From Mucilaginibacter rigui (GTDB lineage: Bacteria > Bacteroidota > Bacteroidia > Sphingobacteriales > Sphingobacteriaceae), in the NCBI RefSeq assembly GCF_014773275.1, contig NZ_JACWMW010000002.1, forward strand, positions 620,001 through 684,000: a DNA stretch of 64,000 nt, given 5' to 3'. Shown here in pieces: positions 25,472 through 33,359 of this stretch. The translations under genes were made by a program, and so were the position numbers. Numbering within the stretch: position 1 is the stretch's first letter; each line of letters starts with the position of its first letter. The notes under the pieces were generated by a model. It did no database searches, was not told the origin of the DNA, and saw only the letters and a program-made list of their open reading frames with translations.

Positions 25472-26183
25472 AAAAAACTTATACGTTTGCCTTACCCCGG
25501 CACTGATACCCTTATATAAGGTAGAAGATTATACGGTGGTGATCATTGATATTTTCCGCGCTACATCTTCCATTTGTTATGGAATAGAGAACGGGGCCGA
25601 GGCTATTATCCCGGTATCGGAAGTAGAGGAATGCGCCGCTTATCGCGAAAAGGGCACCGGTTACCTGCTGGCAGCCGAACGAAATGGCGAGGTGGTTGCG
25701 GGTTTTGATTTTGGCAATTCGCCCTTCTCCTACACCCCCGAAAAGGTGGCCGGTAAAACCGTTGTGCTTACCACCACCAATGGCACCCATGCCCTGCACC
25801 TTTCGCGCAGTGCAAAGCAGGTTTTGATAGGTTCTTTCCTGAATATTACGTCACTTTGCAACTACCTGAAGAAGCATGAAGGCAATATCCTGCTGGTTTG
25901 CGCCGGCTGGCAAAACAATTTTAACCTGGAGGATACCCTTTTTGCGGGCGCCGTTATCGAGCAGCTGAAACACAGCGGCTACACCTTAGACGACCCCGCC
26001 ATTGCTGCCAACGACCTGTTCCAGATCGGAAAAAATGATATCAGCAAATACCTCGGCAAAACCTCCCATGGCGAACGCCTCAAAAAGCTTGGCATTGAAA
26101 AAGATATAGCCTTTTGCCTGCAGGTTGACCTCACAACAGCTATCCCCGTATTACAGGGCGAAAAGCTGGTTAAACTTATTTAG
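25467..26183 (+). CDS. comB: 2-phosphosulfolactate phosphatase-like protein
   Basis: ComB hydrolyses 2-phosphosulfolactate, the second step of one route to coenzyme M; homologues in bacteria that lack coenzyme M have other unknown roles. The 238 residues start MTKNLYVCLTPALIPLYKVEDYTVVIIDIFRATSS and show TTTNGTHAL and LVCAGWQNNFNLEDTLFAGAV, both typical of the family. It is Mg-dependent by family. The start codon lies inside a dispersed repeat, so the gene may have gained this start from the repeat; the length still fits the family. Confidence 0.82.
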   Translation: MTKNLYVCLTPALIPLYKVEDYTVVIIDIFRATSSICYGIENGAEAIIPVSEVEECAAYREKGTGYLLAAERNGEVVAGFDFGNSPFSYTPEKVAGKTVVLTTTNGTHALHLSRSAKQVLIGSFLNITSLCNYLKKHEGNILLVCAGWQNNFNLEDTLFAGAVIEQLKHSGYTLDDPAIAANDLFQIGKNDISKYLGKTSHGERLKKLGIEKDIAFCLQVDLTTAIPVLQGEKLVKLI

Positions 26184-26227
26184 CAATAGACCCAAAATGA
26201 ATTAAGCTGAAAGCTTGGTTTGTTTTA

Positions 26228-26250
26228 GGTCTAAGTTGAAAACTTAGACC
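26228..26250. repeat. Hairpin with GAA loop near the RAYT array
   Basis: GGTCTAAGTT and AACTTAGACC form a perfect 10-bp stem with a GAA loop. Similar AAGCT-GAA-AGCTT hairpins lie at 26203-26218 and 27003-27018, and GTAAGCT-TTC-AGCTTAC follows each 39-base REP. The stem sequence differs but the layout is shared. Confidence 0.5.
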
Positions 26251-26277
26251 AGTACTCGTTTTCATAAAGATCTCAAA

Positions 26278-26402
26278 GCTGTCGCGAGTTTAGCGCAGCG
26301 TAACTCGTGATACAGCACAAGGTAAGCTTTCAGCTTACCATACCAGTCATCAAAAAACACAACGCTATCGCGGGTTTAGCGCAGCGTAACTCGTGATACA
26401 GC
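26278..26402 (+). repeat. REP-like palindromes, two tandem copies, downstream of RAYT
   Basis: Two 39-base imperfect palindromes (26278-26316 and 26364-26402, period 86) begin GCTGTCGCGAGTTTAGCG and end CGTAACTCGTGATACAGC, which pair with each other. Each is followed by ACAAGGTAA and a GTAAGCT-TTC-AGCTTAC hairpin. Their orientation is opposite to the copies on the other side of the transposase gene. Confidence 0.85.
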
Positions 26403-26428
26403 ACAAGGTAAACTTTCAGCTTACTATA

Positions 26429-26977
26429 CTAAACCATTAATAAAATATCTATTAAACCTTTCCCATCTGCATAATCGCGTGCGCTACTGTACAGGTAATG
26501 TTCCGGCTCATCAACCCATCCCGCAGTTACCGGGTTGTTATGAATATAATCTAATTTTTGATCGATAACAGTGTTGCTCCACAATTCAACAGGATGATTC
26601 CCCTGTTGCCAAAATTGATATGTTTCATTGTTTGAATTTTGCTTCCCTTCCCGTTCAAAGAACCACAATAACCAATCGCGCCTGCTTTCCTGCGCATTTT
26701 CGCTGATTGTTTTAAGCAGCATTTTAGAGGTATGTCTTTTCATATCTCTCAAAATATCCTGCATGGGTTGGCCCTTAGTGCCAATTATCAAATGGACATG
26801 ATTGCTCATAATTACCCATGCATATAATTCAAGCCCTTTGTTTTGAATACAATATTTTAGGCTATCAACAAGGATATCTTTGTATTCTCGCCTTGTGAAA
26901 ACATCTATCCATCTAACTACAGAAAACGTCACGAAGTACGGTCGGTTTTGATCATGGAATTTATAACCTCTGCTCAT
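26429..26977 (-). CDS. REP-associated tyrosine transposase (RAYT)
   Basis: A 182-residue protein of the Y1 transposase family (IS200/TnpA-like fold), as RAYTs are. The HuH metal site is SNHVHLI (His60, His62), and the C-terminal DYIHNNPVTAGWVDEPEHYLYSSARDY is the typical RAYT segment. The catalytic Tyr cannot be assigned with confidence; the Tyr in DYIHNN is one candidate. RAYTs cut and process REP hairpins as single-stranded DNA. Here the gene sits between two sets of REP-like palindromes facing each other, with another set 17 kb away. The gene looks intact. Confidence 0.9.
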   Translation of the reverse strand: MSRGYKFHDQNRPYFVTFSVVRWIDVFTRREYKDILVDSLKYCIQNKGLELYAWVIMSNHVHLIIGTKGQPMQDILRDMKRHTSKMLLKTISENAQESRRDWLLWFFEREGKQNSNNETYQFWQQGNHPVELWSNTVIDQKLDYIHNNPVTAGWVDEPEHYLYSSARDYADGKGLIDILLMV

Positions 26978-27023
26978 GCCGTTAAATTAATAATTTGTCT
27001 ATAAAGCTGAAAGCTTTAGCCAT

Positions 27024-27194
27024 GCCGTGTCACGAGTTACGCTGCGCTAAACTCGCGACAGCACTGGCCTGTTTTGCAGGATGAAAAGTACCGCTGTCGC
27101 GAGCTTTCAGCTCGTGACACGGCATGGCTACAGCTTTCAGCTGCCGTATGCCTACTGCCTGTCACGAGTTTCGCTGCGTTAAACTCGCGACAGC
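27024..27194 (-). repeat. REP-like palindromes, three copies, upstream of RAYT
   Basis: Two reverse-orientation 39/38-base palindromes (27024-27062 and 27157-27194), each followed by the direct repeat TGGCCTGTTTTGCA, flank a shorter variant (27093-27123, GCTGTCGCGAGCTTTCAGCT). Together with 26278-26402 they form an inverted pair around the transposase gene. Confidence 0.85.
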
Positions 27195-27230
27195 ATTGGC
27201 CTGTTTTGCATGATGAAAAGCCGCTTAAGC

Positions 27231-28148
27231 TTATTTAGCAACCCTCCGTCCTCTCCATCTTTTGATGAATACAAATACCACTGCAAAAACGATCAATAAA
27301 GGCCAGTTACCTATCAGGCTGAAAAACAGGTCCTGCAGAAAATCCCAGCCGCGGGTTAAAGCATGTTTAAATTTATAGCCAAAGCCATCGCCTGTTGCAA
27401 CCTGCTCGGGTTGTACGGTGTAAAAAGTAATGTTTAACGAGCTATAGGCAACCTGCTTGCTCATGTAGTTCAATTGGCCCTGTGTAGCTTCGATATCACT
27501 GCGGATCTCGGTAAGCTTTTCTTCAATATCCAGCAGGTCGCGCATTTTACCGGCACGGCTTAACAGGTTCTGGTAGCGTTTTTCCAGTTGCAGTTTATTA
27601 TCCAGCCGGGCTTTGGTATCAATAAACTCCGAGGTAACATCCTTTACCCTGATGTTGCGGCTATCTATTTTTGTAGCAGTAGAAGAAACGGTACCCAAAA
27701 AAGCATCAAAGTTTTTGGCCGGTATGCGGACGACAATGGTGTATTCCTTACTTCGCAACGCGGCATCGGTTGTTTCGCTGTCGTTTTCGGCATAACCGCC
27801 AAAATGTTTTAAAGAAGTAAGGATCTGCTTACGGGTTTTCACAACGTCGGCACTCTCAAAACGGATATCGCCTTCTTTGATGATCTTCTTTTCTATATCA
27901 ACCTTGTTAGTTGCCAGCGGTACGCTTTCGCCGCCTTTGTCAGATATTTGATCAGCATCTTGTTCTATATTATCCTCGTTGGCTTTAATTACTGGTGCAG
28001 AAAACTTCTGTGATGACAATGCTTTTTCAGCAGCTGGTGGCGGCGGCAAACTTACCTCCATTAACTTAACTTTTTCCTCCGGTTGATGTTTGCAGGCGAT
28101 GAATGCCATCCCAATGGCAAGCAGAATAAATAACAGGCGCTTTTTCAT
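27231..28148 (-). CDS. DUF4349 lipoprotein
   Basis: The ATG at 28148 is chosen because it begins a lipoprotein signal (MKKRLLFILLAIGMAFIAC, Cys19); the open frame extends 20 codons further without sense. The 305-residue protein shows the DUF4349 pattern IIKEGDIRFESADVVKTRKQILTSLKHFGGY, then a long coiled coil (DIEEKLTEIRSDIEATQGQLNYM) and a C-terminal membrane helix (WPLLIVFAVVFVFIKRW) ending in basic residues. It is thus tied to both outer or inner membrane by the lipid and to the inner membrane by the helix. Function unknown. TAGGTTTG (28183-28176) is its -7 box, and a 29-base palindrome lies just upstream. Confidence 0.82.
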   Translation of the reverse strand: MKKRLLFILLAIGMAFIACKHQPEEKVKLMEVSLPPPPAAEKALSSQKFSAPVIKANEDNIEQDADQISDKGGESVPLATNKVDIEKKIIKEGDIRFESADVVKTRKQILTSLKHFGGYAENDSETTDAALRSKEYTIVVRIPAKNFDAFLGTVSSTATKIDSRNIRVKDVTSEFIDTKARLDNKLQLEKRYQNLLSRAGKMRDLLDIEEKLTEIRSDIEATQGQLNYMSKQVAYSSLNITFYTVQPEQVATGDGFGYKFKHALTRGWDFLQDLFFSLIGNWPLLIVFAVVFVFIKRWRGRRVAK

Positions 28149-28175
28149 AATAACATAGATTTGGTTAGTTAATAG

Positions 28176-28183
28176 CAAACCTA
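28176..28183 (-). promoter_or_regulatory. -7 box of the DUF4349 gene
   Basis: TAGGTTTG on the minus strand fits TAnnTTTG; the -33 region is only a partial match (GGTG). Confidence 0.4.
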
Positions 28184-28206
28184 CGTTATTATATTTTGAT
28201 TTCACC

Positions 28207-28235
28207 ATATAAACAGAATAATATTCTGTTTATAT
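28207..28235. promoter_or_regulatory. Perfect 29-base palindrome, candidate operator
   Basis: ATATAAACAGAATA and TATTCTGTTTATAT (14 bases each) are exact inverted copies around one central A. It is AT-rich and lacks a T run, so an operator for a dimeric regulator is more likely than a terminator. It lies just upstream of the DUF4349 -7 box and past the mazG stop. Confidence 0.5.
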
Positions 28236-28265
28236 GATTTTTATGGAATTATATAACGTGAATTG

Positions 28266-28592
28266 CTATTTCAGTTTCTCATTATTCTGGTGCCTGGTTG
28301 CATCGCGGATGTTTTTCTTTTGCAGATTCTTCTCCAGCGCGTCAGTCAGGTCTATCCCGGTTTGGTTTGCCAGGCATATCAGTACAAACAGCACATCGGC
28401 CATTTCATCCGCCAGGTTCACCTCCTTGTCCGATTGTTTAAAGGATTGCTCGCCGTATTGCCTTGCCATAATGCGTGCCACCTCGCCAACCTCCTCCATT
28501 AACATGGCGGTATTGGTTAGCTCGTTAAAATACCGTACACCGGTTGTTTTTATCCAGTTATCTACCAGATGCTGCGCTTCTTTAATTTCCAT
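28266..28592 (-). CDS. MazG-type nucleotide pyrophosphohydrolase
   Basis: A 108-residue all-alpha protein of the MazG superfamily, which cleaves nucleoside triphosphates to monophosphate and pyrophosphate. The metal-binding residues are visible as EEVGEVARIMAR (ExxE) and ADEMADVLFVLICLAN (ExxD). The short length fits single-domain MazG-like proteins (such as MazG-related dCTPases). Genes of this kind help clean the nucleotide pool. The gene is single; its downstream end abuts the 29-base palindrome. Substrate unknown. Confidence 0.85.
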   Translation of the reverse strand: MEIKEAQHLVDNWIKTTGVRYFNELTNTAMLMEEVGEVARIMARQYGEQSFKQSDKEVNLADEMADVLFVLICLANQTGIDLTDALEKNLQKKNIRDATRHQNNEKLK

Positions 28593-28643
28593 AAAACAAT
28601 ATTACAATAATTTACTAATCGGTTAATACATCGCTTTACGAGC

Positions 28644-28776
28644 TAACTCACCCCGACATTACTTCGCTCGTCGACCCTCTCTGCTTCGAAAAGTGGGTGG
28701 GGGAATTTGGATTTCTTAAAACCTCTTTACGCGCAGCGAAGAGAGGGTAGCGCATGTACTGCCGCGGAGTGAGTTA
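28644..28776. repeat. TAACTCACCCCGAC palindromic element, copy 1
   Basis: TAACTCAC (28644-28651) and GTGAGTTA (28769-28776) are exact end repeats; CTTCGCTCGTCGACCCTCTCTGC inside pairs imperfectly with GCAGCGAAGAGAGGGTAG. A shorter copy is at 59188-59244. Confidence 0.7.
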
Positions 28777-28824
28777 ATTCGCTGCCCTGCCACCACTCAC
28801 TACTCACCAAACCCCCAAAAACCT

Positions 28825-28832
28825 TATCTTTG
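28825..28832 (+). promoter_or_regulatory. -7 box of pdeM
   Basis: TATCTTTG lies 8 bases before the ATG at 28841 and matches TAnnTTTG. No -33 box is seen at the usual spacing, but this layout with a nearly leaderless start is common in the phylum. Confidence 0.45.
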
Positions 28833-28840
28833 CACCCCAT

Positions 28841-29506
28841 ATGACGATGAGTGCGGGTACTCCCTTCCAATTTTTAGATCAGGATCTTTTACTGTTACCA
28901 CAAAAGGCTATTTACTGGCAGCAGGAGAAAGCCCTGCTGGCGGCCGATGTGCATTTTGGCAAGGTGGGGCATTTCCGCAAGGCCGGTATCGCCATCCCCC
29001 GCAATATGGAGCAGGATGACCTGGCTGTATTATCCGATCTGATACACGAGTACCGGCCCGAAAAGCTGATCTTCCTGGGCGATTTGTTTCACAGCGATAT
29101 GAATAACGACTGGGATTGGTTTGTGCTTTGGCGCAGCCAGTTCCCCAGGCTACAGATCGTCCTGATAAAAGGCAACCACGACATTATCAGTGATAACCAT
29201 TATACCAACCTGGGTATTACCTTGCACAAGGAACTAACCATGGGCCCCTTCCTGATGCTGCACCACCCCCTGCCCGATCCTGAAGTAAAAGCCGAAGGCG
29301 GTTATGTATTATGCGGGCACATCCATCCCGGCGTTAGTTTGGTTGGCCGGGGCAGGCAAAGCGTTACGCTGCCTTGTTTCGCGTTTGGTAAAAACCAGGC
29401 TATCCTGCCATCATTCGGTAAGTTTACGGGCAAGGTGGCCATCCTGAGCCGCAAGGCCGATAAGGTATTCGGGGTGTTAAAAGACAAGGTGATCGCCATC
29501 GGCTGA
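28841..29506 (+). CDS. pdeM: Ligase-associated DNA damage response endonuclease PdeM
   Basis: PdeM is a calcineurin-like phosphoesterase found with an ATP-dependent ligase, a helicase and an exonuclease in a DNA repair set. The 221 residues show the full metal-site set: ADVHFGK, FLGDLFHSD, IKGNHDI, LHHPLPDP and CGHIHPG. An alternative start is ATG at 28847. No partner (ligase, helicase, exonuclease) gene is next to it here, so it is either split from them or works alone. It ends in a strong terminator (29594-29627). Confidence 0.88.
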   Translation: MTMSAGTPFQFLDQDLLLLPQKAIYWQQEKALLAADVHFGKVGHFRKAGIAIPRNMEQDDLAVLSDLIHEYRPEKLIFLGDLFHSDMNNDWDWFVLWRSQFPRLQIVLIKGNHDIISDNHYTNLGITLHKELTMGPFLMLHHPLPDPEVKAEGGYVLCGHIHPGVSLVGRGRQSVTLPCFAFGKNQAILPSFGKFTGKVAILSRKADKVFGVLKDKVIAIG

Positions 29507-29593
29507 TCCGACAGGGCGTTCTGAGGCCGTTTATTGGCGAAATAAGTCCTGTAATATCCTTTTATTCCGCCTGCGCTGTATTAATATATTTTA

Positions 29594-29627
29594 CAATAAA
29601 GGTGACAAGGCACTGTCACCTTTATTG
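29594..29627 (+). terminator. Intrinsic terminator of pdeM
   Basis: CAATAAAGGTGACA and TGTCACCTTTATTG form a perfect 14-bp stem with a 6-base loop, followed by TTT. Confidence 0.75.
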
Positions 29628-29670
29628 TTTGCAAATAGCTTATTATAAGTAGTTTATAAATTTAAACAGT

Positions 29671-29692
29671 GTTCACGGCAGTGAACGTGAAC
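29671..29692. repeat. GTTCAC palindrome, copy 1
   Basis: A 22-base sequence made of GTTCACGGCAGTGAAC (palindrome) and GTGAAC. Its exact reverse complement occurs at 54099-54120. Confidence 0.7.
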
Positions 29693-29833
29693 ACTTGCAG
29701 AAATTGTTATTACAAATGCTTAAATAAAGGCTTTTATAAGTGCCCTGCCCGGGCATAATTAAATATTTTCGTCATAACTTGTTGTTTTTCTATTAGTTAT
29801 TTGTAAATTCAAAATACCAAATAACCCCAAAGT

Positions 29834-30268
29834 ATGAAAAGCGTAAAACACATCCTTGCCCGTAAAGGCAGCAATGTTATTGCTGTGCCTGCCAAAACCA
29901 CCGTTTTAAATGTGCTGAAGCTGATGTCGGAAAAAAATATTGGCTCGGTAGTGGTAACCGAGAACGATAATTATATTGGCCTGGTAACCGAGCGCGACTA
30001 TGCCCGTAAGATCATACTAATGGGTAAACACTCTGATGATACTACCGTTGGCGAGATCATGAGCAATGATTTCCCAAAGATAACGCCCGAATCATCGGTG
30101 GATAGTTGTATGCTCATCATGAGCGAGAATAACATCCGCTACCTGCCGGTTTTTGATAAGGAAGAACAGCTTTGCGGTATCATCTCTATTAACGATGTGG
30201 TTTACGAAACTATCCACTCGCAAAAAGAAACGATAGAGCAGTTGCATAGTTATATTCAATCAACATAA
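29834..30268 (+). CDS. CBS-domain protein
   Basis: A 144-residue cytoplasmic protein made of two tandem CBS motifs (about residues 8-62 and 75-132): IAVPAKTTVLNVLKLMSEKNIGSVVVTENDNYIGLVTERDYAR and the second with SVDSCMLIMSENNIRYLPVF.. ISINDV. Such pairs bind adenosine-type nucleotides and regulate partners. No partner domain is fused. It lies alone between the terminator and the GH42 gene, which begins 68 bases later. Confidence 0.88.
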   Translation: MKSVKHILARKGSNVIAVPAKTTVLNVLKLMSEKNIGSVVVTENDNYIGLVTERDYARKIILMGKHSDDTTVGEIMSNDFPKITPESSVDSCMLIMSENNIRYLPVFDKEEQLCGIISINDVVYETIHSQKETIEQLHSYIQST

Positions 30269-30336
30269 CGGGCTTTAAAACCATTCCCCTTTTTAAAAGT
30301 TACTTAATTGCAGGATGTACAGCCTGTAAAATAAGT

Positions 30337-32295
30337 ATGTCCTATTCATCGAAACAGCAAGCTACGCCCATTATGATAGGTGCCGAGGTTTTTATTGAAC
30401 CCGGGCAAACACCCAAAGAAATAGACCTTTGGTTTCGCCGCCTGCAGGAAACCGGCATGACGGTTACCCGCATCCGCCTGTTTGAAACCTATATGCACCG
30501 GCCCGATGGCAAATGGGATTACACCTTATTTGACGAAGCCTACAAGGCAGCCGATAAATATGGCATCAAAATTTATGGCAACCTGTTCCCGGCCACGGCC
30601 TTTACCGACCTGGGCGGATTAAAATTCCCAAAAGATGAAGACCACCTTGGGGCTATAGCACGATATATTGAAAATGTGGTTTCGCACTTTAAACAGTTCA
30701 ATTCCTGCTATGGCTGGGTCCCGGTGAACGAGCCGGGCGTCGGCCACTTTCCGCAGGAGCAGTTCGCTACCGATAAATACCAGGCGTGGAAAAAAGAACA
30801 GGCCAACCCGGAATATACTAGTGGCGGCTATAATCATTTCGATTTTGCTGATGAGCGCTTTCACCTGTATTATAATACCTGGTTTTTAAAATGGCTGACC
30901 GACGAGATCCATAAGCATGATGCAGGGAGTATTATTCATGTAAACAACCACGCCATATTTAAAAATGTGGCTGAATATGATTTTACCAACTGGCGCGATT
31001 TTTTGACCAGCCTTGGCGGTTCAGCGCACGCCAGCTGGCACTTCGGTTACTTTAACCGCGGGCAATACGCATTGGCTGTTGCCGCTAATTGCGAGATCAT
31101 CCGCTCGGGCGCAGGTGAGATTCCCTGGTTTATGACCGAATTGCAGGGAGGCAACAACACCTATAGTGGCTTTTTAGCGCTTTGCCCTACAAAAGAAGAA
31201 ATAAGCCAGTGGTTATGGATAGCTATTGGAAGTGAAAGCAAGGGGGCTATATTCTGGTGTTTAAACCCTCGCTCGTCGGGTATCGAAGCCGGCGAATGGG
31301 CGATGCTAAATTCCCATAACGAACCGTCCGACAGGTTAAAGGCCGCTGCGGATGTAATAGAAACCCTTAATGAGCATATTGGCTTTTTTGAGGACGCTAA
31401 AGAAGCATCATCGGGCATTAATATCCTGTACACCCGTGAATCGCTTTGGATCGAGAAAAAACTGCAAATGGGCGGCAAAAGCTATGAAGGGCGCGATGAG
31501 GGCGGGGTGATGAAATCGGCCATTGCCTATTTTGAAGCCTTGAGTGAAGCCGGGGTACAGGCCAGTTTTAAGGAGATAAGCGAATTTGATTTTACGCAAG
31601 GCGATTACAATGGAGTAGCCATTATTCTGCCACACCAAATTTCTATCCCATCAAAATACTGGCCCTTGCTAACAGGCTTTGTGCAAAAAGGAGGTAAGCT
31701 TATGGCCGATGGCTTAACAGGTTATTATGATGAGAACGCTGTTGCCACCACACGCTTAGGCTTCCCGCTACGTAATTTATTCGGTGCCGATGTATTGGAA
31801 TACAAAGCCATTGATGACATGGAAGAATTGATTATTGACGGCGTAGCGCTGCCCGCATACCAGTGGCGCGGCACTTTAAAACCTTATAACGCAACCTCTT
31901 TATCACACAAGGCCGGCGAGCTTTTGGCTGTACAAAACACCCTTGGTAAGGGTAATGTTTACTGGCTGCCCTCACTTATTGGACTGGGTAGCCGTATACT
32001 TGGCGATTACGGCCACCTCAACATGTTCCTTGCCAAATCACTTCATTATACCTCATTAAACCTGCCTTTTATTTTTGAAGAACCCCAAAAAGGCGTATTG
32101 ATGAAAGTAATGGGCAACGATAAAGAATGGGTAACCATCATCATCAATAAAGCAGAAATACGCCGCGAGTTTAAGCTGATACTGAAAAACCCATCCTTAC
32201 AACCCATCGTTATTTTTGCCAATAACGGGGGGAAAGCCGGGGGCAACCACATCAGCATAGAAGCCGAAGAAACGCTGGTGATAAGATGGTTGTAG
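30337..32295 (+). CDS. GH42-type beta-galactosidase
   Basis: A 652-residue glycoside hydrolase of the GH42 type, which cleaves beta-galactosides. It has no signal peptide, so it acts in the cytoplasm on transported sugars. The (beta/alpha)8 barrel comes first (MIGAEVFIEPGQTPKEIDLWFRRLQETGMTVTRIRLFETY). The acid/base Glu is in VPVNEPGVGHFP, and the nucleophile Glu is in WFMTELQGGNN. The trimerisation-like domain (GVAIILPHQISIP, GKLMADGLTGYYDENA) and a small C-terminal strand domain follow. Length fits the family. No transporter gene is adjacent. Confidence 0.88.
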   Translation: MSYSSKQQATPIMIGAEVFIEPGQTPKEIDLWFRRLQETGMTVTRIRLFETYMHRPDGKWDYTLFDEAYKAADKYGIKIYGNLFPATAFTDLGGLKFPKDEDHLGAIARYIENVVSHFKQFNSCYGWVPVNEPGVGHFPQEQFATDKYQAWKKEQANPEYTSGGYNHFDFADERFHLYYNTWFLKWLTDEIHKHDAGSIIHVNNHAIFKNVAEYDFTNWRDFLTSLGGSAHASWHFGYFNRGQYALAVAANCEIIRSGAGEIPWFMTELQGGNNTYSGFLALCPTKEEISQWLWIAIGSESKGAIFWCLNPRSSGIEAGEWAMLNSHNEPSDRLKAAADVIETLNEHIGFFEDAKEASSGINILYTRESLWIEKKLQMGGKSYEGRDEGGVMKSAIAYFEALSEAGVQASFKEISEFDFTQGDYNGVAIILPHQISIPSKYWPLLTGFVQKGGKLMADGLTGYYDENAVATTRLGFPLRNLFGADVLEYKAIDDMEELIIDGVALPAYQWRGTLKPYNATSLSHKAGELLAVQNTLGKGNVYWLPSLIGLGSRILGDYGHLNMFLAKSLHYTSLNLPFIFEEPQKGVLMKVMGNDKEWVTIIINKAEIRREFKLILKNPSLQPIVIFANNGGKAGGNHISIEAEETLVIRWL

Positions 32296-32304
32296 TGTTT
32301 AATG

Positions 32305-32685
32305 CTACTTTTTCTTTTTCATTCGCCTTGCTAAAGCCAAAGCTTCATCTTCTTTTATGCGGTAGGATATTATATTATTGATCAGGTCAACCGGTAGCGG
32401 TTCATCCAACGGAAACTGCACCGAACCTTTTGCGCCTTTATAAGCCGCCAGCTCATCCTTAAAATGTGCTATAGCCCCAGCGCCGGGATAAAAGCCAATG
32501 TGCTTGTCCCAACCGGCAAAGTACACCAACACGCTGTTAAGTTTATACGCGGGCATGGCGTAGCTTATTACCTCCTGCGCCTGCGGCACAGCCTTTTTTA
32601 TAACCTCACGTATCTGCTGCAGGCGCGTTTGCACATCATGCGGAAAGGCCGCGATGTACTCATCGGTATTATTTGGTTTTTGCAT
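32305..32685 (-). CDS. DUF1801 / iron-chaperone-like protein
   Basis: A 126-residue protein; the ATG at 32685 is preferred to the GTG further upstream. It carries the DUF1801 pattern TRLQQIREVIKKAVPQAQEVISYAMPAYKLNSVLVYFAGWDKHIGFYP, which resembles the frataxin-like YdhG fold. The role in bacteria is not well defined; some are suggested to bind iron. It ends 9 bases from the GH42 gene stop, facing it. No operon partner. Confidence 0.75.
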   Translation of the reverse strand: MQKPNNTDEYIAAFPHDVQTRLQQIREVIKKAVPQAQEVISYAMPAYKLNSVLVYFAGWDKHIGFYPGAGAIAHFKDELAAYKGAKGSVQFPLDEPLPVDLINNIISYRIKEDEALALARRMKKKK

Positions 32686-32723
32686 GGGTGCAGGGTTACT
32701 TATGGTTAACACTAATTTACAAA

Positions 32724-33134
32724 TTATTGGTGTTTGCTCATATCTATAAAAAGCGCGTTCCAGCGGTGGCCATCGGGGTCCGTAAAGGCGCAGCCATACA
32801 TCCAGCCTTGTATTTCGGCAGGCGGGGCAAAAACATTACCACCGGCAGAGGTTACTTTTTGGGCTATTTCTTCAACCTCGGCACGGCTTTCGGCGCTAAA
32901 AGAAAATATTACTTCCGTACCTTTATCAGTATCTGCTATGGCATTTTGAGTTGCTCCTTTAAATACATTTTCTACAATAAGCATCACAATAGTCTCTTTA
33001 TCTCCTACTACAAGCGGGGCCATTGTATCGCTGTTACCTGGTCCGTCTTTAAAAGAAAAGCCAATAGCTGTAAAAAACTTTCTTGAAACGTTAAGATCCT
33101 TAACCGGCAGGTTCATCCATAATTCCTTAGTCAT
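32724..33134 (-). CDS. VOC-family (glyoxalase/bleomycin-resistance) protein
   Basis: The ATG at 33134 (MTKELWMNLPVKDLNVSRKFF) is chosen over the longer frame, giving 136 residues. Two VOC half-repeats are visible: FTAIGFSFKDGPGNSDTMAPLVV and the second half AGGNVFAPPAEIQGWMYGCAFTDPDGHRWNALF. The metal residue set is His or Glu in the family; the second half has DPDGH. Members include dioxygenases, isomerases and antibiotic-binding proteins; function cannot be read here. TATATTTG before it is a -7 box. Confidence 0.82.
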   Translation of the reverse strand: MTKELWMNLPVKDLNVSRKFFTAIGFSFKDGPGNSDTMAPLVVGDKETIVMLIVENVFKGATQNAIADTDKGTEVIFSFSAESRAEVEEIAQKVTSAGGNVFAPPAEIQGWMYGCAFTDPDGHRWNALFIDMSKHQ

Positions 33135-33359
33135 GATATTAGTTTTTAATGGTAAATAATTATATATCAAATATATGGCGGCTAATGCATACACAGGGGG
33201 TGTTATTGCGACCATTTAAAGGGTAAATACCGACATTTCGTTACATATCTGCTAAAACGTTATTCGTACTTATCTGTTTAATTGATTAATAATCTAATAA
33301 TATTAGGAAACGACAAATGTTTTTTCATATTTGTTTAAATATTTACCCTATACAACATC

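Larger units (their letters stand above)
29507..29833. other. Intergenic region with terminator and palindrome, no gene
   Basis: These 327 bases hold the pdeM terminator (29594-29627) and a GTTCACGGCAGTGAAC palindrome (29671-29692) but no gene. Confidence 0.7.

Noticed and set aside
26429..27194. Ordinary IS200/IS605 insertion sequence
   Set aside because: The protein and ends fit a REP-associated transposase with dispersed REPs rather than an element with its own fixed ends; no tnpB gene is present.
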